Position numbers and translations under genes: made by a program | The notes under the pieces: generated by a model | Told to the model about the DNA's origin: nothing | Databases searched by the model: none | The model's input: the letters and a program-made list of their open reading frames with translations, nothing else | Assembly (NCBI GenBank): GCA_028719205.1 | Contig: JAQUKH010000002.1 | Span: 102,365 to 166,364 of the forward strand | Direction of reading: 5' to 3' | Length of the DNA stretch: 64,000 bases | DNA from: a bacterium | Lineage (GTDB): Bacteria; JACRDZ01; JAQUKH01 | Shown: positions 24,646-32,955 of the stretch, one piece after another | Layout of the letters: every line of letters starts with the position of its first letter | Position numbering within the stretch: the first letter of the stretch is position 1

Positions 24646-25449
24646 ATGAGTGATATTATTAAAGCAATTATTTTGGGAGTAGTCGAAGGTGTTACGGAAT
24701 TTCTGCCTATTTCCTCAACTGGGCATCTGATCCTTGTAAACCAGTATATTTCTTTCAGCGAGCAGTTTACAAAGATGTTTGATATTGTGATACAACTTGG
24801 GGCAATTATATCCGTGGTGGTGTTTTTCAGAAGTAAGATCCTGCCGTTCAATAAAGATAACGCGACTGAAAAAAATCAGATATATGATATATGGAAAAAA
24901 ACAATAATTGGAGTAATTCCGGCATTGTTTATCGGGGCGTTATTAAAAAAGCATATAGAGGAATTATTATTTAATCCGTTAACTGTTTCTATCGCTCTTG
25001 TGATTGGCGGAATAGTGTTAATCTTTTTAGAAAACCTTAAAAAGGATCATAAAATCCAAACAATCGCGGAATTAAGTTATAAAACAGCATTCATTATAGG
25101 CTTGATTCAGTGCCTTGCTATGATCCCGGGAACATCCAGGTCTGCCGCGACAATAATTGGCGCTATGATTTTAGGATGTTCACGTATTGTTGCTGTGGAA
25201 TTTTCATTCTATTTAGCCATTCCTACAATTGCAGCGGCATCCGCTTATTCATTTTTAAAGGCTGGTATGATATTATCTTCGAGTGAACTTATGGCTTTAG
25301 CGATTGGTTTTATTGTTTCTTTTCTTGTAGCGTGGATAGTTATTGCAGGTTTTATGAATTTTATAAGCAAAAGGGATTTTAAACTGTTTGGATATTACAG
25401 GATAATTCTTGGGGGAATTGTTTTGTTGATGTTTCTGCTGAAGAGATAA
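24646..25449 (+). CDS. uppP: Undecaprenyl-diphosphatase UppP (BacA family)
   Basis: 267 residues with about eight membrane segments. It dephosphorylates undecaprenyl diphosphate to recycle the lipid carrier for peptidoglycan and glycan synthesis. The two catalytic motifs are VEGVTEFLPISSTGHL (12-27) and PGTSRSA (about 162-168). AAGAAGG precedes the start. It is monocistronic and convergent with dut. The carrier would also serve the polyprenyl-linked glycans inferred for the 35-55 kb region. Confidence 0.95.
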   Translation: MSDIIKAIILGVVEGVTEFLPISSTGHLILVNQYISFSEQFTKMFDIVIQLGAIISVVVFFRSKILPFNKDNATEKNQIYDIWKKTIIGVIPALFIGALLKKHIEELLFNPLTVSIALVIGGIVLIFLENLKKDHKIQTIAELSYKTAFIIGLIQCLAMIPGTSRSAATIIGAMILGCSRIVAVEFSFYLAIPTIAAASAYSFLKAGMILSSSELMALAIGFIVSFLVAWIVIAGFMNFISKRDFKLFGYYRIILGGIVLLMFLLKR

Positions 25450-25457
25450 TATTTATT

Positions 25458-25529
25458 AATTTCTAATTGAGGTAGATTATTTAAATAAAAAAACTACAAT
25501 TGGGAATTGGAAATTAGTAATTAGAAATT
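25458..25529. repeat. Inverted repeat between uppP and dut
   Basis: AATTTCTAATT (25458-25468) and AATTAGAAATT (25519-25529) are exact inverted copies separated by 50 bp that itself contains GGTAG/CTAC pairing. It lies between convergent genes and may be a terminator or a small mobile palindrome. Confidence 0.5.
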
Positions 25530-25978
25530 TATTTTCCTGTGTGCCCGAACCCGCCGTCATTTCTTTTTGTCTTTGATAAAACTGATGTTATTTTAAATTC
25601 GGCTCTTGTTATTTTGGAGATAACCATCTGCGCGATACGATCCCCGCGGTTTATTACAAAAGGTTTTTTACCTAAATTTATAATTATTATCCCTATTTCA
25701 CCGCGATAATCTGCGTCTATTGTGCCGGGGCTGTTAAGGATCCCGATCCCGTGTTTTAACGCAAGGCCGCTTCTGGGCCTTATTTGGGCTTCAAAATTAC
25801 TTGGAAGCGCGATCTGCAATCCGGTTGGAACAAGTTCTATTTTACCGGGTTTTATCACTAATTTTTTTGTTACTGCGGCTGAAATATCTACACCCGCAGC
25901 ATGCTTACTCATGTAAACAGGCTGCGGGATATCTTCATTTCCCGGTAATCTTCGAATATCTACTTTAACCTTGCTCAT
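25529..25978 (-). CDS. dut: dUTP diphosphatase
   Basis: 149 residues, trimeric dUTPase. It hydrolyses dUTP to dUMP, keeping uracil out of DNA and feeding dTMP synthesis. All five motifs are visible: AGVDISA (28-34), RPRSGLA (66-72), [11 protein letters not shown] (84-94), RIAQMVI (112-118), and the C-terminal Gly-rich GGFGHTG. The start overlaps the end of rpmE by 4 bp (ATGA), so it is translated from the rho-rpmE-dut unit. Confidence 0.96.
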   Translation of the reverse strand: MSKVKVDIRRLPGNEDIPQPVYMSKHAAGVDISAAVTKKLVIKPGKIELVPTGLQIALPSNFEAQIRPRSGLALKHGIGILNSPGTIDADYRGEIGIIIINLGKKPFVINRGDRIAQMVISKITRAEFKITSVLSKTKRNDGGFGHTGK

Positions 25979-26196
25979 GCAGGTTTCTGGACTTCTTCCG
26001 CTTTTTTATATTTCTTATTGAATTTTTCAATTCGTCCGGCAGTGTCAATTAGTTTGTGTTTGCCTGTGAAAAACGGATGGCACTGTGAGCAAATTTCCAG
26101 TTTTAATTCACTCTTTGTGGACCGGGTTACGAATTTATTGCCGCAGGCGCAGCTTACTGTAACCTCTTCGTATTTTGGATGAATACCTTCTTTCAT
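25975..26196 (-). CDS. rpmE: 50S ribosomal protein L31
   Basis: 73 residues. Zinc-containing (C+) form of L31: Cys16, Cys18, Cys37 and Cys40 sit in SCACG and ICSQCHPF. It forms an inter-subunit bridge in the ribosome. It lies directly after rho, the order found in many bacteria, and is preceded by AAAGGGG. The C-terminus ([10 protein letters not shown]) extends slightly past the usual end. Confidence 0.96.
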   Translation of the reverse strand: MKEGIHPKYEEVTVSCACGNKFVTRSTKSELKLEICSQCHPFFTGKHKLIDTAGRIEKFNKKYKKAEEVQKPA

Positions 26197-26216
26197 TTCT
26201 AAACCCCTTTCTATGT

Positions 26217-26261
26217 ACCACCCCTTTATCCCCTCCTTGCGAAGGAGGGGATGGGGGAGGT
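26217..26261. repeat. CCCCTCCTT palindromic repeat between rho and rpmE
   Basis: CCCCTCCTT (26230-26238), GCG, AAGGAGGGG (26242-26250) form a perfect 9-bp stem. Outer arms ACCACCCC and GGGGGAGGT extend it to 45 bp. It resembles dispersed palindromes seen in many genomes and sits in the rho-rpmE transcript, where it could modulate read-through. Confidence 0.65.
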
Positions 26262-26262
26262 T

Positions 26263-27519
26263 TTATTTTTCAGTGCTATTAATTGATTCAAGAAAATCTT
26301 TATTAGTTTTTGTTTTTGCCATTTTTTCCAGCAATAATTCCATTATTTCCGTTTCACTTAACTGATGTAGAACGCGTAAAAGAAGCCATACACGGCTGAG
26401 CTCATCTTTGTCCATTAAAAGCTCTTCATGTCTCGTTCCTGAACGGCCTACATTAATGGCAGGGAATATTCGTTTTTCTATAAGGCCCCTGTCAAGATGC
26501 AGTTCCATGTTGCCGGTTCCTTTAAATTCTTCAAAAATTACATCGTCCATCCTGCTTCCTGTATCAACTAAAGCAGTCGCGAGAATTGTTAAACTTCCGC
26601 CTTCTTCAATATTTCTGGCGGACCCGAAAAAGCGTTTCGGGCGCTGCAGGGCATTAGAATCAATACCTCCCGATAGTACTTTGCCGCTTGAAGGAATAAT
26701 AGAATTGTAAGCGCGTGCCAGACGGGTGATACTGTCTAACAAAATTACAACATCTTTTTGATGTTCCACAAGCCGTTTTGCCTTTTCTAAAACCATTTCC
26801 GCGACCTGGACGTGCCTTGTAGGCGGCTCGTCAAATGTGGAGCTGATTACCTCACCTTTAACTGAGCGCTGCATATCTGTTACTTCTTCGGGCCGTTCGT
26901 CAATTAAAAGAACAATTAAAGCTACTTCCGGATGGTTAGTAGTAATGCTGTTTGCTATAGCCTGAAGAAGCATGGTTTTACCGGTTCTTGGCGGGGCAAC
27001 GATCAAACCTCTTTGTCCCTTTCCAATAGGGGTGATTATATCCATGACCCGCATCGATAAATTACTTCTTGTTGTTTCGAGTTTTATCCTTTTTTGGGGG
27101 TAAAGCGGGGTTAAGTTGTCAAAAAGTATCTTGTTTTTCGCGATTTCAGGATTTTCAAAATTTATTGCTTCAACATGCAAAAGAGCAAAATATCTTTCGC
27201 CTTCTTTTGGCGGACGAATTTGCCCTGAAACAGCATCACCTGTCCGCAAAGAAAATTTTCTGATCTGTGACGGTGAAACATATATATCGTCAGGCCCGGG
27301 CAAATAATTGTATTTTTCAGAACGGAGAAAACCGTATCCATCCTGCAGTGTTTCCAAAACTCCCTGCCCGAATATAAGGCCGTTTTTTTCAGTTTGCCCC
27401 CTTAATATCTTGAAAATAAGTTCTTGTTTTCTTAAGTTACTAATGCCGTCTATCTTTAGATCCAGAGCGATCGTGGTCAGCTCAGAGATAGTTTTGCCTT
27501 GCAGCGCGCCTATATCCAT
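26263..27519 (-). CDS. rho: Transcription termination factor Rho
   Basis: 418 residues. Hexameric RNA helicase that ends transcription at rut sites. An N-terminal Rho_N helical domain (1-45) leads into the cold-shock-like RNA-binding domain ([16 protein letters not shown], about 60-75). The ATPase Walker A is [12 protein letters not shown] (about 168-179), Walker B region [15 protein letters not shown], and the R-loop is SGGIDSNAL. There is no large insertion. The start has AAAGGAG upstream. The order coaE-rho-rpmE on the same strand is widespread in bacteria. Confidence 0.98.
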   Translation of the reverse strand: MDIGALQGKTISELTTIALDLKIDGISNLRKQELIFKILRGQTEKNGLIFGQGVLETLQDGYGFLRSEKYNYLPGPDDIYVSPSQIRKFSLRTGDAVSGQIRPPKEGERYFALLHVEAINFENPEIAKNKILFDNLTPLYPQKRIKLETTRSNLSMRVMDIITPIGKGQRGLIVAPPRTGKTMLLQAIANSITTNHPEVALIVLLIDERPEEVTDMQRSVKGEVISSTFDEPPTRHVQVAEMVLEKAKRLVEHQKDVVILLDSITRLARAYNSIIPSSGKVLSGGIDSNALQRPKRFFGSARNIEEGGSLTILATALVDTGSRMDDVIFEEFKGTGNMELHLDRGLIEKRIFPAINVGRSGTRHEELLMDKDELSRVWLLLRVLHQLSETEIMELLLEKMAKTKTNKDFLESINSTEK

Positions 27520-27760
27520 TTATTTCTCCTTTTGAAACTTTTAAACACATCAGATTTATAATATATTTCCATTTAGATTGAGAATAGAAAGCAGACAAAG
27601 ATTCAGCATTTTTTTAACAGGATAAACGGAAAAGTTTGATTTGATAAAAAAAATACAACATACTCAACATTTATTTAATCCATTAACTGGAAGAGAACTA
27701 CAACCTGAAGTGAAATTGATTTTATGGTTGGTTTTCAATTATTTCAGATTACAGTATATA

Positions 27761-28402
27761 TTATTCTAAAAATTTGTCAAGTGATTTTTGTAATAAATTT
27801 TTTAAATTATTTTTCAGCTCTATCTTGGATAAATTATTTTTTATATGAAAATCGGCAAATTTCACCTTTTCTTTCAAACGCATTTGGGCCGCGATGATCT
27901 TTTGAGCCAGTATTTTCCTGTTTTTATCTTTACCTGCGAACCGCCCGATCTGAAGGCTTTTCGATGAGGAGACAACGATTAATTTATCCGTTAAACGCAA
28001 TAAACCGGTTTCGATCAGAAGCGGGGCGTCGAGTATAACCATTTTGCAGCCCGATCTTTTGCAGTTTTTTATTTGTTTTATTATCTCTGATATTATCGCC
28101 GGATGGAGTATGTTTTCCAGTCTTTTTAATTCTACGGCAGAGCAGAAGACAATTTTCCCGAGTATTTTCCTGTCAATAGAACCATCTTTTTTTAATATAT
28201 CCTTACCGAAGGCTTTTATTATTTTCCTAATGCAGACTGATCCCGGTTTCATAAGGCCATGCCCGATCTTATCCGCGTCAATTATCGGAGCGCCGGTTAA
28301 CTCATGTAAAATGTCTGCAACGGTTGATTTCCCTGTGGCAAGGCCGCCAGTAATGCCTATGACTAAAGTTTTTAGTTTTAAGTTTTTAGTTTTAAGTTTC
28401 AT
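27761..28402 (-). CDS. coaE: Dephospho-CoA kinase
   Basis: 213 residues. It performs the last step of coenzyme A synthesis, phosphorylating the 3'-OH of dephospho-CoA. The P-loop is GITGGLATGKST (16-27), followed by IIDADKIGH (about 40-48) and LDAPLLIETGL (about 122-132). The first 12 residues (MKLKTKNLKLKT) are encoded by a 14-bp tandem repeat and are not family-like; no other start is available, so this N-terminal extension seems recent. It begins 9 bp after the exonuclease gene. Confidence 0.94.
   Translation of the reverse strand: MKLKTKNLKLKTLVIGITGGLATGKSTVADILHELTGAPIIDADKIGHGLMKPGSVCIRKIIKAFGKDILKKDGSIDRKILGKIVFCSAVELKRLENILHPAIISEIIKQIKNCKRSGCKMVILDAPLLIETGLLRLTDKLIVVSSSKSLQIGRFAGKDKNRKILAQKIIAAQMRLKEKVKFADFHIKNNLSKIELKNNLKNLLQKSLDKFLE
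28368..28395. repeat. 14-bp tandem repeat inside the coaE start
   Basis: GTTTTTAGTTTTAA occurs twice head to tail (28368-28381, 28382-28395). It encodes the Lys/Leu-rich N-terminal extension of CoaE. Confidence 0.7.
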
Positions 28403-28411
28403 TTATGACTT

Positions 28412-29290
28412 CTAAATTTTATTAATAAGATTATTGAATTCCAGTTCCTTAAACAATTGTTCCAGTTTTTCCCGGTTAAATTCTTTTATCCTGCAATTAT
28501 GTATATCAATATCGAACGGCACGTCGGTTTTTATTACGGCGAGGCGTTTGCTTAATATGGCGGTATCTTTATTTTTTATAATGGATCTTCTGTGCTTTTC
28601 GTTTTTTATTTCGTTAACATTCTCAATGAGGTTTTCTATGGTGTTAAAGCGGTTGATGAGGCTCAGCGCGCCTTTCTGGCCGATACCGTCAACACCGGGG
28701 ATATTGTCGGAACTGTCGCCGCACAGCGCGAGGAAATCCGGAATATTTTCAGGGGGGACGCCCATTTTTTCTATGACAGCGTTACGGTCATAATATATTT
28801 TTTCCCCGCGGTCATTCAGGACTTTTATTTTACCGTTTACCAATTGAAGAATATCTTTGTCGGAGGACACGATCGTGACTTCCAGGGACTCGTTTGTAAC
28901 ATGTTTTGCTATCGTCCCGATAAGGTCGTCTGCCTCAAACCCGGGCATTTCGAAAATAGGGATATTGAATCCGTTAACCACCTCTTTGATATAAGGCATC
29001 TGGCTTTTCAGGTCATCCGGCATGGGTTTGCGGTGGATCTTATAATCTGTAAATTCTTCCGCCCTCCATGTGGTTTTAGGATGGTCAAAGGCGCAGGCGA
29101 TATAATCCGGTTTTTCTTCCTTTAGGATCTTTAAGAGCATATTTGTAAATCCATATACGGCGTTAGTCATTTGCCCCTTGGAATTTTTAAGGTCGCGGAT
29201 CGCGTAGAATGCCCGGTAGATGTAGGAATGGGAGTCTATTAAATAAAACCTTCCTTTTATCTCAGAAAAAAGATCTATAGTATCTTTCAT
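28412..29290 (-). CDS. Stand-alone 5'-3' exonuclease (PolA N-terminal domain type)
   Basis: 292 residues corresponding only to the 5'-nuclease part of DNA polymerase I. Metal-binding acidic motifs are all present: LIDSHSYIYRAFYAI (17-31), AFDHPKTTWR, FEADDLIG, SSDKDILQL, and the helix-3-turn-helix GDSSDNIPGVDGIG. The protein stops at FKELEFNNLINKI, just where PolA passes to its proofreading and polymerase domains, and coaE starts 9 bp later. It would remove RNA primers or 5' flaps. The gene overlaps bshA by 29 bp. Whether a separate polymerase domain exists elsewhere in the genome is unknown. Confidence 0.93.
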   Translation of the reverse strand: MKDTIDLFSEIKGRFYLIDSHSYIYRAFYAIRDLKNSKGQMTNAVYGFTNMLLKILKEEKPDYIACAFDHPKTTWRAEEFTDYKIHRKPMPDDLKSQMPYIKEVVNGFNIPIFEMPGFEADDLIGTIAKHVTNESLEVTIVSSDKDILQLVNGKIKVLNDRGEKIYYDRNAVIEKMGVPPENIPDFLALCGDSSDNIPGVDGIGQKGALSLINRFNTIENLIENVNEIKNEKHRRSIIKNKDTAILSKRLAVIKTDVPFDIDIHNCRIKEFNREKLEQLFKELEFNNLINKI

Positions 29291-30356
29291 ATTCGGCTCC
29301 GATTTTTTCTATTGAATATTTTTTTATCGCAATCTTCCGGGCGAGGGCGCCCATTTTTTTTGTTTTTTCGGGATGTTCCAGAAGTTCAATTGCTTTTTTA
29401 GCCATTCCCTTTATATCGCCGACAGGCAGAAGATAACCCGTTATACAATTTTTTATGACCTCCGGAAGGCCTCCCGCGTTTGAGGCGATGACAGGGACCT
29501 CGCATGCCATAGCTTCAAGCGCGGTCAGCCCGAAACTTTCATTCTCCGAGGGCAGGATGAAGATATCCGATTTTGAGAAGATCTCAGTTATATTTTTCTG
29601 GTTGCCTAAAAATGTAATATGGCGCGTCAGCTTTAACTTACGCGCAAGCTCGATACATTTATTTTTTTCAGGGCCGTCACCGGCCATTAAGAGATGGGCA
29701 TTCGTTTTCTGCCGGACAATATTAAAAATTTTTATTACGTCTAACGTTCTTTTTATAGGCCGGAAATTTGAAATATGCGTGATAACTTTCTTATGTTCTC
29801 TTTTTACTGATTTTCTCTTAAGATATTCAGGATTGATAAAGTTTGGAATTAATTTGATTTCGCAATCCGCGCAAAATTTTTCTTCGGTTATTCTCTTTAA
29901 ATAACGGGAAACCGCTGTTACCCCGTCGCTTACTTCAAGGCCGAATTTAACCAGCGGGAAATATCCCGGGTCAAGCCCGATCAGATGAATATCCGTTCCA
30001 TGAAGCGTGGTAATGATTTTAGGTTTTCTTGATGAAATTAATTGCGCGAGATACGCGGAAATAGTGTGTGGGAGCGCGTAATGGACATGAAAAAGGTCGA
30101 GCTTATATTTTTCAGCCACTTCTTTCATTTCACTTGCTAAAGCAAAAGCGTATAGGGGGTAAGAAAATACGGGATAGGGTTTTGTTTTTACCGGATGGAA
30201 GTACACATTTTTCAATCCGCTTTTCAGCCTGAAAGGTTTTTGTGAGGAAATAAAATGGACCTCATGCCCCTTCCGGGCCATATACATTCCCAATTCAGTC
30301 GCTATCGCGCCGCTTCCGCCATAAGTTGGAAAACATGCAATTCCGATTTTTAACAT
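29262..30356 (-). CDS. bshA: N-acetyl-alpha-D-glucosaminyl L-malate synthase
   Basis: 364 residues, GT4 glycosyltransferase. BshA joins UDP-GlcNAc to L-malate, the first step of bacillithiol synthesis. The family hallmark IGIACFPTYGGSGAIATELG is at 4-23. HVHYALPH and TTLHGTDI (about 104 and 126) and the C-terminal donor site ENESFGLTALEAMACEVPV follow. It overlaps bshB1 by 7 bp and the exonuclease gene by 29 bp, so these genes form one unit. Combined with bshB1 and bshC, it gives the complete low-molecular-weight thiol pathway. Confidence 0.93.
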   Translation of the reverse strand: MLKIGIACFPTYGGSGAIATELGMYMARKGHEVHFISSQKPFRLKSGLKNVYFHPVKTKPYPVFSYPLYAFALASEMKEVAEKYKLDLFHVHYALPHTISAYLAQLISSRKPKIITTLHGTDIHLIGLDPGYFPLVKFGLEVSDGVTAVSRYLKRITEEKFCADCEIKLIPNFINPEYLKRKSVKREHKKVITHISNFRPIKRTLDVIKIFNIVRQKTNAHLLMAGDGPEKNKCIELARKLKLTRHITFLGNQKNITEIFSKSDIFILPSENESFGLTALEAMACEVPVIASNAGGLPEVIKNCITGYLLPVGDIKGMAKKAIELLEHPEKTKKMGALARKIAIKKYSIEKIGAEYERYYRSFF

Positions 30357-31027
30357 AGGATTTTAAATGGATCTGAAATTTTTAAGGGAACTTTGGAAAT
30401 AAACGGTTCTCCAAACCGGGTTTTGACAAGTGAACCGCAAAATTTAGCTTTGGTTTCCAGCCTTTCCAGAAAGTCTTTCCGCTCTTTCATCCCGAATTGT
30501 GAATGATATGCCTTTATAGCCTTCATTTTTATCGCGAATTCGTCTGAAATATCAACAATAAAACTTGGAAATACAAATTCATGCAATTGATAAAAAAATA
30601 CAGTTTTAATTTTATGCGAGGCAAGAGGTATCTTTAAATTTTTCAAACCGGCGTAGAAAGCGCCTTTTTCCCCCAAAATTGAAGCTGTGACATGATCGGG
30701 ATGCTGGTCCTGCCAGTATGGTAAAAGCAAAAGGGTTGGCTTGTAAAACCGTATTTTTTCCGCGAGAATGATACGGTTCTCTTCATTGTCCGCAACTTTA
30801 GCGTCGCCCATATCCAGCGTTTCTCTCGCGCTTAATTTCAAAATAGCGGAGGCCTTGATAGATTCTTTTTTCCTTTGTTCAGGTGTTCCGAAAGTTCCGT
30901 TTTCACCTCTGGTGAGGTCAATGACGCCTGTTTTATATCCTAATTTTTCCATTTTGGATAAAAAACCGCCCGCGCAAATCTCAACATCATCAGGATGTGC
31001 CCCAAACGCTAAAATATCAAGTTTCAT
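30350..31027 (-). CDS. bshB1: Bacillithiol biosynthesis deacetylase BshB1
   Basis: 225 residues of the LmbE/PIG-L zinc deacetylase family. It removes the acetyl group from GlcNAc-malate. Zinc ligands are in AHPDDVE (10-16) and HPDHV (about 112-116); LTRGENGTFGTPEQR (about 38-52) is the BshB1-specific stretch. GGAG lies 7 nt before its ATG. It is the first gene of the bshB1-bshA-exonuclease-coaE run and is divergent from the ispH fusion. Confidence 0.92.
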   Translation of the reverse strand: MKLDILAFGAHPDDVEICAGGFLSKMEKLGYKTGVIDLTRGENGTFGTPEQRKKESIKASAILKLSARETLDMGDAKVADNEENRIILAEKIRFYKPTLLLLPYWQDQHPDHVTASILGEKGAFYAGLKNLKIPLASHKIKTVFFYQLHEFVFPSFIVDISDEFAIKMKAIKAYHSQFGMKERKDFLERLETKAKFCGSLVKTRFGEPFISKVPLKISDPFKILC

Positions 31028-31128
31028 ATTTTACTCCATAATATTATTAAACCATTATAGTCATTTTAATCAATAAAATCAAGAACGATTCAATAAAAAT
31101 GATGTGACTAAATCCTTCCAATAGTTTA

Positions 31129-31157
31129 TTGACTTTACCTGTTTTCTGTGATTAAAT
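31129..31157 (+). promoter_or_regulatory. Promoter of the ispH-ubiA fusion gene
   Basis: TTGACT (31129-31134), 17-bp spacer, TTAAAT (31152-31157). Transcription would start near 31164, with the ribosome-binding site AGGAG at 31183-31187. Confidence 0.55.
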
Positions 31158-31195
31158 AAATTCTAAAGTAATTCTATTTTACAGGAGATTATGTT

Positions 31196-32944
31196 TTGAA
31201 AATGAGATTGGCAAAAACAGCCGGATTTTGTATGGGAGTTCGGCTTGCGTTAAATAAGGTGTTAGAAGTTATAAATGAGAAAAAGGGGACAGATGAACTT
31301 ATTTTTACTTTTGGGCCCATTATTCATAATAATCAGGTAATAGAATTATTAAATTCCAGAGGGGTGGAGGTTATAAATGATATCTCCCAACTTGAAAAAT
31401 ATAAAGGCAAACCCATTACGGTTGTTATCCGGTCACACGGGATTTCCCCTCAGGTTCGTAAACAAATCATTGAAACCGGAGCAAACATATGCGACGCGAC
31501 CTGTCCGCGTGTTGCTAAGGTGCAGTCTATAATCAAGAAATATTATAATGATGGCTATGATATTATAATAATAGGCGACAAGGGACATGCTGAAGTTATA
31601 GGGCTTTTAGGATTCGCGGAAAATAAAGGCTATGTAATAAGCTCAATCCATGATATAGAAAATCTTCCTCCATTGACAAAGAAAATATGTGTTATAGGCC
31701 AAACTACGCAGGATGAAAAATTTTTTTCAGAAATAACGGAAAATCTAAAACGGAAGTTCAAAAATGTGGAAATATTTGACACTATTTGCGATTCAACTTC
31801 CATGCGTCAGAGCGAACTCAAAGAATTAGCCGCGACCTCCGAGGTTGTTATTGTAGTAGGCGGAAAAAACAGCGCGAATACGGCGCGCCTGGCGTCTCTC
31901 GCCAGCGAGCAGGGGACACCTACATTCCATGTGGAAACTTCTCTTGAGATACAACCGGATATGATACAGAATTTCAGTTCGATCAGTATAACCGCAGGCG
32001 CTTCTACTCCCAACTGGATATTTCTTGATGTAGCGGAAAAAGTATTGGAGGTTAAAAAGCATAATCTATTCTTTTTTAATAGATTTTTATTGACTCTTGG
32101 GCAGAATATATTAAAAACAAATATATTTATTTCTTTAGGCGCGGCGAGTTTAACTTATGCCAGCTGTGTTATTCAGCAAATAGAACCCAGATTTATTTAT
32201 TTCCTGCTTTCCTTTTTATATATATTTTCAATGTATATATTAAACCAATTTACCGAACAGGTGAGTGTTGGATTTAATTACCCCGGTAAAAAACATTTTT
32301 ATGACCGGCACCGCGGTGTTTTGATAACGGCGGGTATTTTAAGCGGCATAGCTTCGCTTGTTGTTTCCTTAAATCTGGGAATAACAATTTTTTCCCTTTT
32401 ATTTATAGCGGTTTTAATGGGAATAATATATCAGGTTAAGGTTATACCTGAAAACTGGGGGAAAATATTCAAATATCAAAGGCTGAAAGACATTCCGGCA
32501 TCAAAAGATATTTTTCTTGCTTTAGGATGGGTTGTTGTAATTGTGCTTTTTCCTTTGCTGGGAAGCGGCAAAGCGTTTACATCCGGTACAATACTGCTTT
32601 TGGTTTATGTTTTTACAGTAGTATTTATTCACTCTTTGATATACGGGATAAGAGACCTGCAGGGAGATATAATGATAGGTAAAGAAACGCTGCCTATCTT
32701 ATTAGGAGAGAGAAAATCAATAAAATTCATTAAAAAACTTTGTGTTTTTTTGATCGGACTATTTCTAATATTTTTGTTAAAAGGATGGATACCTTCTTAT
32801 AGTTTTTCCATATTTCTAATGCCTGTGTATATTTTAATATATATAAATATCTATAAAAATTTCAATTTTAACCGAGATCTATTTGAGCTGATCATAGATG
32901 CTCCTTTTTTACTATCAGGCCTGTTTAGTTTCTTCAGGATCTAA
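31196..32944 (+). CDS. ispH: IspH fused to a UbiA-family prenyltransferase domain
   Basis: 582 residues. Residues 1-285 are IspH, the [4Fe-4S] reductase making IPP and DMAPP: Cys12, Cys103 and Cys198 bind the cluster, and His44, His81 and the HAE pair at 131-133 line the site. Residues 290-582 have about eight membrane segments and look like a UbiA prenyltransferase: the second Asp motif is IRDLQGD followed by GKETLP (near 485-500). The first motif is degenerate (NQFTEQ rather than NDxxD). The TTG start has AGGAG 8 nt upstream. The fusion may couple isoprenoid supply to a membrane prenyl transfer, or the second half may have another role. ispH is a firm call; the UbiA activity is not. Confidence 0.92.
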   Translation: MKMRLAKTAGFCMGVRLALNKVLEVINEKKGTDELIFTFGPIIHNNQVIELLNSRGVEVINDISQLEKYKGKPITVVIRSHGISPQVRKQIIETGANICDATCPRVAKVQSIIKKYYNDGYDIIIIGDKGHAEVIGLLGFAENKGYVISSIHDIENLPPLTKKICVIGQTTQDEKFFSEITENLKRKFKNVEIFDTICDSTSMRQSELKELAATSEVVIVVGGKNSANTARLASLASEQGTPTFHVETSLEIQPDMIQNFSSISITAGASTPNWIFLDVAEKVLEVKKHNLFFFNRFLLTLGQNILKTNIFISLGAASLTYASCVIQQIEPRFIYFLLSFLYIFSMYILNQFTEQVSVGFNYPGKKHFYDRHRGVLITAGILSGIASLVVSLNLGITIFSLLFIAVLMGIIYQVKVIPENWGKIFKYQRLKDIPASKDIFLALGWVVVIVLFPLLGSGKAFTSGTILLLVYVFTVVFIHSLIYGIRDLQGDIMIGKETLPILLGERKSIKFIKKLCVFLIGLFLIFLLKGWIPSYSFSIFLMPVYILIYINIYKNFNFNRDLFELIIDAPFLLSGLFSFFRI

Positions 32945-32955
32945 AACGATCTCCT

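Noticed and set aside
27520-27760. 241-bp rho leader as a riboswitch or attenuator
   Set aside because: No conserved stem set, leader peptide or terminator hairpin was recognised.
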